NCBI RefSeq assembly: GCF_032854445.1
Contig: NC_088300.1
Coordinates: 79,583,084 to 79,647,083, forward strand
Source of the DNA: Liolophura sinensis
Lineage: Eukaryota; Mollusca; Polyplacophora; Chitonida; Chitonidae
Length of the DNA stretch: 64,000 nt
Reading direction: 5' to 3'
This document shows positions 1 through 10,150 of the stretch, piece after piece. Position numbers and translations under genes: made by a program. Every line of letters begins with the position of its first letter. Position 1 is the stretch's first letter. Under the pieces are notes generated by a model, which saw only the letters and a list, made by a program, of their open reading frames with translations, was not told where the DNA came from and did not search any database.

Positions 1-249
1 ACATCTAAAGAATAGTTTATTTGGCCAGTGAGCTTCTATTGAAAACACAGCATTGCAAAATAGTTGTCTCAGAGTTATATAAATTTATTAAATTATAAAA
101 ACGACAAAGTTAAAAGATATCTTAAGATACGTTTGAGGGAGGTCTGAATTCTCCGGATTTTATATTAATAAATAAACCACTGAAGCTTGTCTGGTTAACA
201 AGGTATTTTAATGATGCGGAAAGTTTATGGGCACTGATTCCATCTTACC

Positions 250-490
250 TAGGTGGGTGAACTTACCCGCCAGCGCAGCGTATTAGCCCAGGAGCATCTC
301 ACCAATGCAATTGCTGTGAGTTCAAGTCCAGCTCATGCTGGTTTCCTCTCCCGCCGTACGTGGGGAGGTCTGGCAGCAACCTGCGGATTGTCGTGGGTTT
401 CCCCGTGCTCTGCCCGTTTTTCTCCCACCATAGTTCTGGCAGCCGTCGTATAAGTGAAATATTCTATAGTATGGCGTAAAACAATAAACT
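250..490 (+). mobile_element. tRNA-derived SINE, family A, diverged copy
   Basis: Matches the window's own family A copies from the B-box-like stretch (GAGTTCAAGTCC region near 318) through the body to the 3' end resembling GTATGGCGTAAAACAATAAA. The tRNA-like head is poorly preserved: the A box is not recognisable, while the complete copy at 37061 has one. The 66-aa and 90-aa open frames here are by-products of the SINE. Confidence 0.8.
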
Positions 491-1224
491 CATTTTGAGG
501 GAAATCTATTTTTGACACACTCTGGCGAGAAGCCGAGATTGTATATATCCAAGATTTGCTTGATGGAACTGACGCTTTCAAGCGTCGAATTTGTTTTGTC
601 AGCAATATGGTGTCCCAGTAACATACGACAGCTATAAAATTTCTGGAAACAGTTATTTTGAAAAATGTCTCAGATAACCTCTCTGATGCCGGTAACGTTA
701 GACGTTAGAGTGATAAAACAACAACTAAATTCATGTACAAACTTCCTTTTAATCATATTTTTTTGTAGATAAAGTTATTAAATGTGCCCCAGTCAATTTT
801 CATTCTCCAGATAACAAAATTTGGCTTTTATCTCATGAAATTGGTGTAAACAACAAGGTAAAATCATTGTGATACAAGATTATGCACACTTTTTATCCAA
901 GGGAGAGTTTGGCATTGATGCGCTAAATGGCTATGTGCATGTCTAAATACTCAGACAAAATTAAAAACTTCACAGAAACTTCTACAATATTCCCAGGGTC
1001 CGCATAACAAAGAAGTTAATTTTTGTGTATACATGCAAAGTGTCAAATATATTTATGTCAAATTATGAAAAAGAGAGTCTGTTTCTTGTCTTTCACATCG
1101 TATATTCATGAGGAAATACCAGCTTTTTTAGGAGGTATCAAAAAGAGTAAAGTTGATTAATTGAAGGCATTCTAGGTTAGTTATAGCGTTCCATTCCAGA
1201 TCTAACTCCACATGAATATTATCT
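491..1224. other. AT-rich stretch, no feature seen
   Basis: No open frame with coding character, no tandem array and no repeat shared with the rest of the window was recognised here. It lies downstream of the minus-strand exon candidate ending at 1225 and could be its 3' flank. Confidence 0.4.
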
Positions 1225-1488
1225 TCAGTCCACACAGATCAGTCCATCATCCTGCTGAAGATATTGTTCGTCATGACAAATCAAAAGAAAAAAAAAGCTC
1301 AGTGCTGAAGTTGGTGAGTTTTTCGGTACAACAGTAATATTGGAACATTCTATACATTCCTGGTCAACGGACAATAAATATGCAGTGGTACGTCCAGGGC
1401 TAACTTCAAAAAAAAATTCTCGCCGAAATGATATATTCTGGAACATTGCTGTACACTGCACCCATAATAGAGGGGCAACACACAGCAT
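1225..1488 (-). CDS. Candidate exon of an unrecognised secreted or membrane protein
   Basis: The minus-strand frame is open down to a TGA at 1225. It carries a protein-like stretch with a CxxC (ECIECSN) and the sequon NIT. Two starts fit. An ATG at 1488 gives an 87-residue product opening with a short signal-peptide-like segment (MLCVAPLLWVQCTA). Alternatively, a splice acceptor (pyrimidine-rich, ending GTGCAG) would begin an internal exon at 1455 in phase 0. The second option fits the phase-0 donor of the exon candidate at 2635-2718, so the two could belong to one gene. I do not recognise the family. Chance remains possible because the region is short and AT-rich. Confidence 0.3.
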   Translation of the reverse strand: MLCVAPLLWVQCTAMFQNISFRREFFFEVSPGRTTAYLLSVDQECIECSNITVVPKNSPTSALSFFFLLICHDEQYLQQDDGLICVD

Positions 1489-2634
1489 ACAGTAGAGCAC
1501 ACACTCTCTTCGATAAAGAGACAGGACAAAAGATGCGTGACTCAATTCAGGCCGCTTTCTTCGTCTGCTCCTTGTTTTGACGATAATACAGAATGGACAA
1601 GTCTAGTGACAGAGCCAGCCGCTAGTCTTTGTATCCCCGACAAACGTGATTCCCGGAAATCATGACTGATTTTCCACCAAATTTCCGAATTCACTTTGAC
1701 GCTGCCAAATTTTCACAGTTTTAGATGACGTGTGTACTTCTCAGTATTTCACTCAGATTTTTGTCGGACAGTTTCACAACCAAACCGCTTATTCACAATC
1801 GATGCCAGTTTGAGATCAATATTTTTCTTCATGTGTAGAAAAATGTGAAGAGGCCGAAAGCTACATTCTCCATGGATTAACACTGGGGAAAGGCTATATT
1901 TCTTCTGTCAACCTGTCTCAGAGTTTGCTCAAACGACTCTGTCCATTGTATACGTTGTATACACTGTATTTGCTCCGTAAAAAATCTGAGGCATCATTAT
2001 TTTGAAGAGGTTTAGTTCAAATTAAAGTGAAAACAGTGAAAGATTTTGAAGATGATTTTTTGCTGGGCCGTGTATGCCCATGTAATGTTAAGTTGGGAAT
2101 ATATAAGTTTAATTTGCACTGTTTTGTGTCCAAGAAAAGCTCCACCGAATCAATACAGAATACACATTTCTTTGCCTTTCAATTGTCTTTTGGGGCTATT
2201 GATGATAAATACAAAGTTACACGACACCTTTACCAGGTCAACATAGTTTTTATTACGACAGACCATGTAGGCTACAAGTACTCTCTAGAATGCATATATA
2301 TATATATAAGTTTCGAGTTCGAACTCTTTATCGTTGAAGGTAGAAAATGTCCAACTGTATCATTTGACCTGTCAAAAATGTTGGGCAACTATTTTTGATC
2401 ACATTCACTATAACAAGGGCATCTAAAAAAAGTTTTATAAAAAGTAAATTAGAGTGGAGGAATAATACAGAGAATTGAGAATCGAAATCTTTGTGAACTT
2501 GATGAATGTCCTAAAGAAAAGAGGTGTAATCTGTGCCTCTGGGAAAGGGTGAGACAGGTGATCAGTAAATTAATGTCAACAAAGGTTGCCTTACATTTGT
2601 CACCATTTACATGACAAAGTAGCACTGATTTTAC
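1489..2634. other. Possible intron, nothing firm seen
   Basis: This lies between two minus-strand exon candidates. A 123-aa plus-strand frame at 2027-2398 has AT-driven composition, a TA-dinucleotide run near 2292 and no motif, so it is not called. Confidence 0.3.
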
Positions 2635-2718
2635 CTTTGATGACAAAAGATTTCCAACGCAATACTCCCCTATTGGATATCCACATTGAATATATGAACA
2701 GTTGAAATCAAAACGCAA
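2635..2718 (-). CDS. Candidate 84-nt symmetrical cysteine-containing exon
   Basis: On the minus strand a good acceptor (ATGTATCTCAG) is followed by exactly 84 nt, then a donor (CAAAG then GTAAAA). The exon is phase 0 at both ends and encodes 28 residues with three cysteines (NCSYIQCGYPIGEYC). Small symmetrical Cys-containing exons are typical of extracellular modular proteins. That reading is inference, and I cannot name the domain. The wider 97-aa open frame around it reads past the donor. Confidence 0.35.
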
Positions 2719-2943
2719 CTGAGATACATATTTTAAGATCAACGACTTCTATTCTGACGTGGTACACGATTTGAATAGTGATTTCATTTGACCGCCCAGA
2801 ACATATCTTGCGCGTTTCCCGAACATCATTGAAAACTGTTGTCTTTTTCTTCGGTCCTAATTTCGCCTGTCCTATTCATCTTTAAACTATTCACAGTTTC
2901 TTCAAAGTGGACCCAGAAAAACATTAAATGTAATCACTTTTCA

Positions 2944-3441
2944 GCCAGCATGGATCTTGTTTATTTGTTTGGTGTTTTACGATAAAAAAGGATCTTGTTT
3001 ATTAGTTTAGTGTTTTACGCCAGCATGGATCTTGTTCATTTGTTTGGTGTTTTATGCCAAGATGGATCTTGTTCATTTGTTTGGTGTTTTACGCCAATAT
3101 GGATCTTGTTTATTAGCTTGGTGTTTTACGCCAAGATGGATCTTGTTTATTTGTTTGGTGTTTTACGCCAGCATGGATCTTGTTCATTTGTGTGGTGTTT
3201 TACGCCAAGATGGATCTTGTTTATTTGTTTGGTGTTTTACGCCAACATGAATCTTGTTTATTTGTTTGGTGTTTTACGCCAAGATGGATCTTGTTTATTA
3301 GTTTGGTGTTTTACGCTAACATGGATCTTGTTTATTTGTTTGGTGTTTCACGCCAGCATGGATCTTGTTTATTTGTTTGGTGTTTCACGCCAGCATGGAT
3401 CTTGTTTATTTGTTTGGTGTTTCACGCCAGCATGGATCTTG
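2944..3441. repeat. Minisatellite, 37-bp unit, about 13 copies
   Basis: The unit begins CCAGCATGGATCTTGTTTAT and ends GTTTGGTGTTTTACG. Variants are CCAGCATGG, CCAAGATGG and CCAATATGG. Because 37 is not a multiple of three, every forward frame runs through the array in turn. This makes the overlapping open frames of 150, 98 and 72 codons seen here; none is considered a gene. Confidence 0.95.
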
Positions 3442-4483
3442 AACTGATTCATGTAAACCTTGGGCGCAAAATATAAAACTTGAATAAAAAAAAATCCCTG
3501 TTTTCATTCCAATTTTTCAAATTCACCTCTTATTAAAATCCCAGGAACGACAATTCTAACATACAGGGACTCTTAAACAATCACCATATTGTAAAGCTGA
3601 CTCTGCAATCCTGCTCACAGTGCCAAGTGTGACTATTAAGGCTTACCAGTTGGGGATTTGAACCAGTGATCTCAAACCCACGCCTCTTCATTCACGCTAT
3701 TAAAGAGGGTAATGATCTCCATGCAGCCCAGAAATAGGAAGCACTTATGCCTCACCCTGTTACAGCAGCTTTATTGTTATTGTTCATATTATCTGTCATC
3801 ATGAACATACTGAAGAACACAAATAATCATAAATCATAAGTAAGCAGCTAGACAAATACTCTTCATACTTGTTCCTCATTCATTTCGGTTTTCCTGTGCT
3901 ATAAGAAAATACATATTACACATGCATTTGCAATCACGTTGTATGCATTCGCATCTAAGGTACGCAGATGCTGGGTTCCACATTAGACAATGGTTTTATG
4001 TTTTTCAAGAGGGAAGCTAAACTCGGAGGTACCTTAACGGTAAGCTAATATAACAAACAAGTGTTTCACCATATACATTAAACATGACAAAAGTATAACT
4101 CAGTAAAGTTGGACTAAAATGTAAATTGTTCCGGTATCTACGTTCATGGTAAACACATGTAAATTTTCTAAATTTAAAGATTTAATTCTATATAGATATA
4201 TTTCTAGGACAAGCTGGCATGAGGTTTGCTCTAGCACTTTGGTATTCGCTGCTTTATTCTAACTCCACCTCCATGGTTCTAAATGGCGCAAAGACAGCAG
4301 CGCTATCTGACTAACAAGATATTGTCATTTTCATAAAATCAGCGGAGATGGTATCTTTGATAGTTAGATTCTAAATGACGTTATTATAGCAGCGCTAATT
4401 AGTACAGATATTTTCTTGTCCAGAAAAGCTGCAATCAGTTTCTGACAAGGCATTAGATACACACGCCCTTGTTAGCTAGCAAC
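3442..4483. other. Intergenic, with a possible decayed tRNA-derived repeat
   Basis: At about 3640-3720 the minus strand shows a Pol III B-box-like element (GGTTCAAATCCCC) in a tRNA-like setting, perhaps a decayed SINE head. Nothing else was recognised in this stretch. Confidence 0.3.
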
Positions 4484-4733
4484 CAGTGGTGTTGCAAAAT
4501 GACACACTTACCCATGTTAAAGGGATAAGGAATCAACGCCGATTACTTCACAGTGGAGATTGGGTTCCCCGGATTAAATCGTGCAGCCTTGGTCACGCTT
4601 GAATATACCTTACCTGAAATTCAGGTTGGGCAAGGCACAGCCTGGACTTGCCTATGTCTCGCATCAGCCAATCAGAATCGAATTTTTATCCCTTAAAGTG
4701 ATGAAAAGATCTGCTACGTTAACAACACCACTG
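4484..4733. mobile_element. MITE-like element with 11-bp terminal inverted repeats
   Basis: CAGTGGTGTTG at 4484-4494 is matched by its exact reverse complement at 4723-4733, and further inner matches (TTAAAGGGATA against TATCCCTTAA) continue the inverted structure. There is no coding capacity. Its core is related, in reverse orientation, to 6117-6240, so this is a dispersed family. I could not find a clear target-site duplication. Confidence 0.65.
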
Positions 4734-6116
4734 TACTGCTAATCAGAACTATCTAACCAGAATAGCAGCGAAGAGGAATCGTAGCACAAATATCTGTAAG
4801 CCACGGTCTGGAGTGAATAGTAAAACTCTGTCAGTCTAATGTGGAGGAAAGTTGAGCAGAGCAAATGCTAATAGTCAGTGAGGGAGTGCTTAGGGTTTTA
4901 CGTTGTACTTAACGTTGACGACGAAGGAATCATTAGAGTGCATGTAATGTGCCTCCTTGTTGCAGGGCGGATTTCCACCGCTCTTTTATCTAGTGCTGCT
5001 TCACTGAGTCTCCTTACCGAAGGCAACTAAGGCCCCGCCCGATTATACTGATACGGGTCAATCAGCCGTTGCACTTTCCCCTTCATGTCAGATGCTAATA
5101 GTACGCCTATCCCGTAATCATACATGGAACATGAACAGGTGCGTGGCCGTGGTTCATGGCACATCAAGTCTACAAAGGCCGAGCGGGTGTGGCTGGTAGA
5201 CTTGCTGGGCTCACTGAGCAACTTGTTCCTCTTATTCTATATCCATGAATAGAGCTACTTTTCTGAATACAAGTAACTCCGAATATCTCATATGACCCCG
5301 TTCGTGTAACACCTTGTCAGAACTAGATTTGATGTACCTACTAATGCACAGCAACGGTCCCAGTGGATTTTCTGTGGTGTTAGACAAATATTTTCTGGGT
5401 CAAATAAAATGGGAGGGGAAGGGGGAGGGGGAGGGTGCGACCTGAGGTCGCAGGGGAGCTGTTGGGGATACACAAAGGCGTACATGATCAAGGCCTACAC
5501 TGTGCTTTTTGACTTCTAAATAATTAAACTACATGCTACAACCAAAGCAGGCACGCTAGTACATTTCGACATTACATTAAGACATATTGTAACGACCATA
5601 GTTGTATATCAAACTATGAAATTTAAAATTAACATTAGAATAAATTATCAGAAAATATAATACGAAACATGACCCTTTCTCACCTATTGAGGTTTATAAA
5701 GGCGAAGACGTTAGCGGGCTTACATGTACAGAATTACATGAGGTTACTCATGTAGGCCTGTCCTGTATGAGTTTCTCTCCTGTTTCTCACTGCAGATTAT
5801 TAAATTCAAGCTATATACAAGTCTCTGCGTTGAAAGCATTTAGTTATTGGATGCTGACATAGTGATAGGATTAAACCAAAATGAAAGATCAAAGCACATC
5901 AGTGACTGTAGTGGTATGCTATCACACCGCTAGTAGGCTATATAATTCAGTATACACACTGCGTGTTTGGCGTGCAGCATGTGTGTCATCATACGGCTAC
6001 AAGATCGTATAGACTAATATTTTAGACAAAGTATGGTAAGGCGGAGAATCGGGCAATACACCAGCGCACATGACTAGACACAACACTCGGGTCTGTAGTT
6101 GACTTTGGTCTTAAAA
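4734..6116. other. Intergenic with a dispersed repeat and a G-rich tract
   Basis: About 4888-5220 carries a dispersed repeat opening with TTTTACGTTGTACTTAAC, related to the second SINE-like family at 51826-52098. A G-rich tract lies at about 5411-5436. No gene was recognised. Confidence 0.4.
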
Positions 6117-6240
6117 GGACACAGAATCGATTCTGATTCGCTAATGCAAGAAGTAGGCAAGCCCATACTATGCCTAACGTAAGCTGAATTTTAGGTATGG
6201 TATTTTATTCAAGGGTGACCAAGGATGGCCAAACAAATTG
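6117..6240. mobile_element. Partial copy of the MITE-like family at 4484
   Basis: The stretch from GAATCGATTCTGATTCGCTA to the GTGACCAAGG block aligns by eye with the reverse complement of about 4570-4690. Shared landmarks include CGATTCTGATT, AGGCAAG, GAATTT.AGGTA.GGTAT and GTGACCAAGG. The outer ends are not preserved. Confidence 0.6.
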
Positions 6241-6300
6241 ATCATGAACCCCAGATGGAAAATGTTAGAGGATTTCTTCACCTCTAAGCCTTGGCTCTGT

Positions 6301-6382
6301 TGTTACGGTAACATAAATTTGTCTCAGCTTCAGTAACTAAAACCTATCAGGATATTGGTAATGTTTCACATAGTTCAGAATC
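6301..6382 (-). pseudogene. Duplicated 3'-end fragment of the sulfotransferase gene
   Basis: This 82-bp piece repeats 6548-6629 almost exactly. It holds the last 14 or so codons of the neighbouring gene, its TAG stop and about 35 bp of 3' flank. A 21-bp minisatellite separates it from the intact gene. It probably arose with the local duplications and has no coding role. Confidence 0.85.
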
Positions 6383-6493
6383 ATATGTATCTAACATTTA
6401 TACATATGTGTCTAACATTTATACATATGTGTCTAACATTTATGTGTATGTGTCTAACATTTATGTGTATGTGTCTAACATTTATGTACACCT
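6383..6493. repeat. Minisatellite, 21-bp unit, about 5 copies
   Basis: The unit is of the type ATGTGTCTAACATTTATGTGT. The same array recurs at 11842-11976, at the matching position beside the second sulfotransferase copy, so it belongs to the duplicated segment. Confidence 0.9.
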
Positions 6494-6582
6494 ACAGGTG
6501 CTTAAATTCTCTAATATTTGGTCTTTTGATTTTGTAGACAACAAGCTGTTACGGTAGCATAAATTTGTCTCAGCTTCAGTGA

Positions 6583-8238
6583 CTAAAACCTATCAGGATA
6601 TTGGTAATGTTTCACATAGTTCAGAATCTCAATCCCATCGAACAAGTACAGTTTGCAATCGTCGAGAGAAATGTTAAAGCTTCGGCTCCACGGATTGCTA
6701 GTCACGTGCAACTGTGACACTTCTGGCGAGTGGAGACCAGAACAGAACTGCCTCAGTTGTGTGAGGACAGACTTGAACACGCGCACTTCTTGCATAAAGT
6801 CCTTCCCTGCTGCGGTCATCCGATTTTGAAGCTTCTTGGAAAAGAAGTCGTATAGCATGTAATCAGCCATGTCTGTCTCCACGTGCTTTTGTCTGAGGCT
6901 GGCGGATATGTTCCCTGTCGGTGGTTTCAGGTTATTTTTGTTCCTGGGGATGTACAGAATGTCTTTAAACTCCAAACACAGATATCTTCTGAGGAGAACC
7001 AACGACTCATCCATTAATTCCATGAGCAGAATCAAGCCAAAATCAGCATCCACCGCCTTCAGAAACGTCTGTATTTTACCTTTGTCACCGAAATGATTCG
7101 ATGGGAGCCCAAGTTCATAAGACATGGAGTTGTTTGTGTAAGATCTAGTTGTGTAGCTTCTGAATACAACATTTGAATAATAATATGGATTCTTCAGATA
7201 CGTTTTGACTTTTCGTGGGCCAGGAATTTGGTTTTTATAACTGTAATAAATAGTTGATGTTAGATGACTAAACGGCTGTCTTATAATTGCAATGTAAAAC
7301 GTGTCCGCCGGAAGTAGTTTTGTCAATTCTGCTCTGACGTATACGGCATGATTACAGAGAATGTCGAACTGTTTACCGCGAGGAGGAGGAAGTATGTTTC
7401 TCCAGTTTGAAGTTTGCATCGATGTAACCGTCACATCACGTCGAGGAAGTACAAACGTAAGGTTGTTAGCCATTCCGAATCGATACAGAATATTTGTCAC
7501 ACTGCTGCTCCCAGCTTTGTGAACCTTTATGAATCCAATATGGCGATGTGCTTGACATTTCCTTTCAAAATCTGAGTTGTCCAGTGGATGATTTGTGGCA
7601 ACACTGTCGACGAGAGAAGATGACGATAACGTTTGGACAAAGTCTGGGTGTAGTTTTTGGGAGAGCGGTTGGGTACTATGTCTTATGAAGTGCTTAGCCG
7701 TGGTTACTGCTCCAGTATACCACGTTTTGTCCATGATTTGTGTAGTCGTCAACACGAGAATACACGTGCTTAGAGCAAGCACTGCAACGAAGACCTTCAG
7801 ACGCCTGCAAAAGTCAGAAGCGCACTGAACTTATCTTAAGAACGTTTTCGTATATTTCAGTAACATTATACGTGATGATTTGTACATTACGACAGAAACG
7901 GTTCATACAAATGAGTAGGCGAACACAAACCTCAATAAGTCTCAAGGAATATACGTTTGCTTATTTACTGAAGTTATAGCTACACCAGTGTGGTATATAG
8001 ACTGGTAAGATCCAACTCAACTCAGCTGGTCGTACGGAGTGTCCCCGTGGCGGGGGACCATAAGACTTTGGATTGAACTGGCATATAAGTAACGACTGGA
8101 GAAGGCCACAACTCCAGACGAGTCTCGTCGTTAACTAAACCCGTCATACGCCAGAGCTTAAGACTTAGCTCAAAGCGCCCATGTATACACGAATGCCAAG
8201 AGTAACACATACCTTTGAAAGTGACAAGAGTTTTCCAT
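6583..8238 (-). CDS. Galactose-3-O-sulfotransferase-like, copy 1 (two exons)
   Basis: The model is exon 1 at 8238-8213 (26 nt), an intron of 408 bp (donor CAAAG/GTATG, acceptor TTTTGCAG), and exon 2 at 7804-6583, ending in TAG. The product is 415 residues. Exon 1 gives MENSCHFQ plus a split Arg. Exon 2 continues RLKV and a hydrophobic signal anchor (about residues 12-31), the type II layout of Golgi sulfotransferases. The 5'-phosphosulfate loop IKVHKAGSSS lies at about 101-110, followed by NILYRFG, as in the Gal3ST family (Pfam Sulfotransfer/Gal-3-O-sulfotransferase). A 3'-phosphate-binding region, IAIIRQPFSHL, follows at about 180-190. Sequons are NLT, NNS and NIS. The family moves sulfate from PAPS to the 3-OH of galactose on glycolipids or glycans; the substrate here cannot be told. 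An open-frame-only reading would start at a GTG (7782) and lose the cytosolic tail. Exon 1 is supported by the same arrangement in copy 2. Confidence 0.92.
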
Positions 8239-8960
8239 CCTGCCATTCACGGCGTGTATCCCATATCGTACATACTGTCCTACTGCTGCCTGGTCAGTTA
8301 GAGAGTCAACTATGTTATCCTATGACAAGCAGATAACAAAAGGTAAAGAAGCATCAGGAAACAGCACATGCGCACTCTTGAACCTTGTCACGCACTGGCG
8401 ACAGTGCTTTTCTGTTCCACGCTCAGAAATTCTACACATTGATAGGTTAGAGAATGCCATGTAAACGTATTCAGCGTGGTGGTACACCTAGCTATACTGT
8501 AATAGGCGGTGGTGATACATGCAGCTTTACTATAACAAGCTGCCAAGAATCTGCCATCTTCCCAACCTGAAAACCTTATACACCATCCTTTGACAAGACG
8601 AATGATTGCATCAAACATCTCTGTCTTGACAGTTCACAAAGCCTCGTGTCCCTCATACAGACTGAAGGATATGCACCCATGTAAGAATATGGCGACAGCT
8701 CTGAACCTGGCCGTATTATCTGCTTGGTGACAATGGATCGCTACCCACAACAGCTAAATTTACACAGATCACGCGAATGTGGGTGCAAATGTATAGTATT
8801 ATTTCTTCAAATGTGCTTAACTCGCCACAACTACTAAATACATCGTCGTAATCATTCCTCATTAGACAATGATTTATAGAGTCACTATGCATACACGTCA
8901 GAACAAAATGTGTGTTACCCTTTGGGTCTGATTTAACCCCTCGTCATAAGTAATAGTAGC
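8239..8960. other. 5' flank of sulfotransferase copy 1
   Basis: Shares patches with the 5' flank of copy 2 (14584-15145), for example the stretch GACAGCTCTGAA.C.TG at about 8694 against 15008. This flank is far less similar between copies than the coding exon. Promoter elements were not recognised. Confidence 0.5.
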
Positions 8961-8961
8961 T

Positions 8962-9092
8962 CTGCAGCAACCTGCAACTGGTCGTGGGTTTTCACCGGCT
9001 CTGCCCGGTTTTCTCCCACCATAATGCTGGCCGCCGTCGTATAAGTGAAATATTCTTGAGTACGGCGTAAAACACCAATCAAATAAATAAAT
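8962..9092 (+). mobile_element. SINE family A, 3' half
   Basis: 5'-truncated copy ending in GTACGGCGTAAAACACCAAT and a TAAA-rich tail. It lies directly before the 40/42-bp minisatellite and is absent from the corresponding place beside copy 2 of the sulfotransferase, so it inserted after the duplication or was lost there. Confidence 0.85.
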
Positions 9093-9133
9093 AGTTGTAA
9101 CTCAGGTTATATTATTTGTTGTCTCTCTAAATT

Positions 9134-10150
9134 TAGCTCTACATATATGTGACAGGTAAATAAAAACACGACTTAGCCTTGTATGTATGTGACAGGTAAA
9201 TAAAAACACGACTTAGCCTTGTATGTATGTGACAGGTAAATAAAAACACGACTTAGCCTTGTATGTATGTGACAGGTAAATAAAAACACGACTTAGCCTT
9301 GTATGTATGTGACAGGTAAATAAAAACACGACTTAGCCTTGTATGTATGTGACAGGTAAATAAAAACACGACTTAGCCTTGTATGTATGTGACAGGTAAA
9401 TAAAAACACGACTTAGCCTTGTATGTATGTGACAGGTAAATAAAAACACGACTTAGCCTTGTATGTATGTGACAGGTAAATAAAAACACGACTTAGTCTT
9501 GTATGTATGTGACAGGTCAATAAAAACACGACTTAGCCTTGTATGTATGTGACAGGTAAATAAAAACACAACTTAGCCTTGTATGTATGTGACAGGTAAA
9601 AAACACAATAGTTAACCTTGTATGTATGTGACAGGTCAATAAAAACACAAGACTTAGCCTTGTATGTATGTGACAGGTCAATAAAGACACAAGACTTAAT
9701 CTTATCTGTATGTGACAGGTCAATAAAAACACAAGACTTAGCTTTGTATGTATGTGACAGGTCAATAAAAACACAAGACTTAGCCTTGTATGTATGTGAC
9801 AGATCAATAAAGACACAAGACTTAACCTTGTCTGTATGTGACAGGTCAATAAAAACACAAAACTTAGCTTTGTATGTATGTGACAGGTCAATACAAACAC
9901 AAGACTTAGCCTTGTATGTATGTGACAGGTCAATAAAAACACAAGCCTTAGCCTTGTATGTATGTGACAGGTAAATAAAGACACAAGACTTAGCCTTGTC
10001 AGTATGTGAAAGGTCAATACAAACACAAGACTTAGCCGTTGTATATATGTGACAGGTCAACAAATACAGAAGACTTAGTCTACCCCTGTATGTGTGTGAA
10101 AGGTCAATAAAGACAAAAGACTTAGACTTGCATGTTTCTGACAAGTCAGT
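9134..10150. repeat. Minisatellite, 40-bp (left) and 42-bp (right) units
   Basis: From about 9134 to 9600 the unit is 40 bp and nearly invariant (GTATGTATGTGACAGGTAAA then TAAAAACACGACTTAGCCTT). From about 9600 to 10150 the unit is mostly 42 bp with an added AA (ACACAAGACTTAG) and is diverged. The perfect half looks like a recent expansion from one variant. The same 42-bp family makes the arrays at 15146-16612 and 16907-17117. Open frames of 118-203 codons here, in both directions, come from the 42-bp part staying in frame. Confidence 0.95.

Noticed and set aside
2027-2398. 123-codon plus-strand frame
   Set aside because: AT-driven composition with a TATA run giving repeated Ile/Tyr, no motif and no splice context.
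6869-7096. Plus-strand frames conserved in both sulfotransferase copies (also 12357-12608, 7595-7828, 13080-13433)
   Set aside because: They are antisense shadows; their conservation follows from the sulfotransferase exon.
9517-10144. Open frames of 169, 203 and 118 codons
   Set aside because: By-products of the 42-bp part of the minisatellite.
9134-10150. CRISPR-like appearance of regularly spaced repeats here and in other arrays
   Set aside because: Units are contiguous with no unique spacers, no cas genes exist, and the DNA is eukaryotic.
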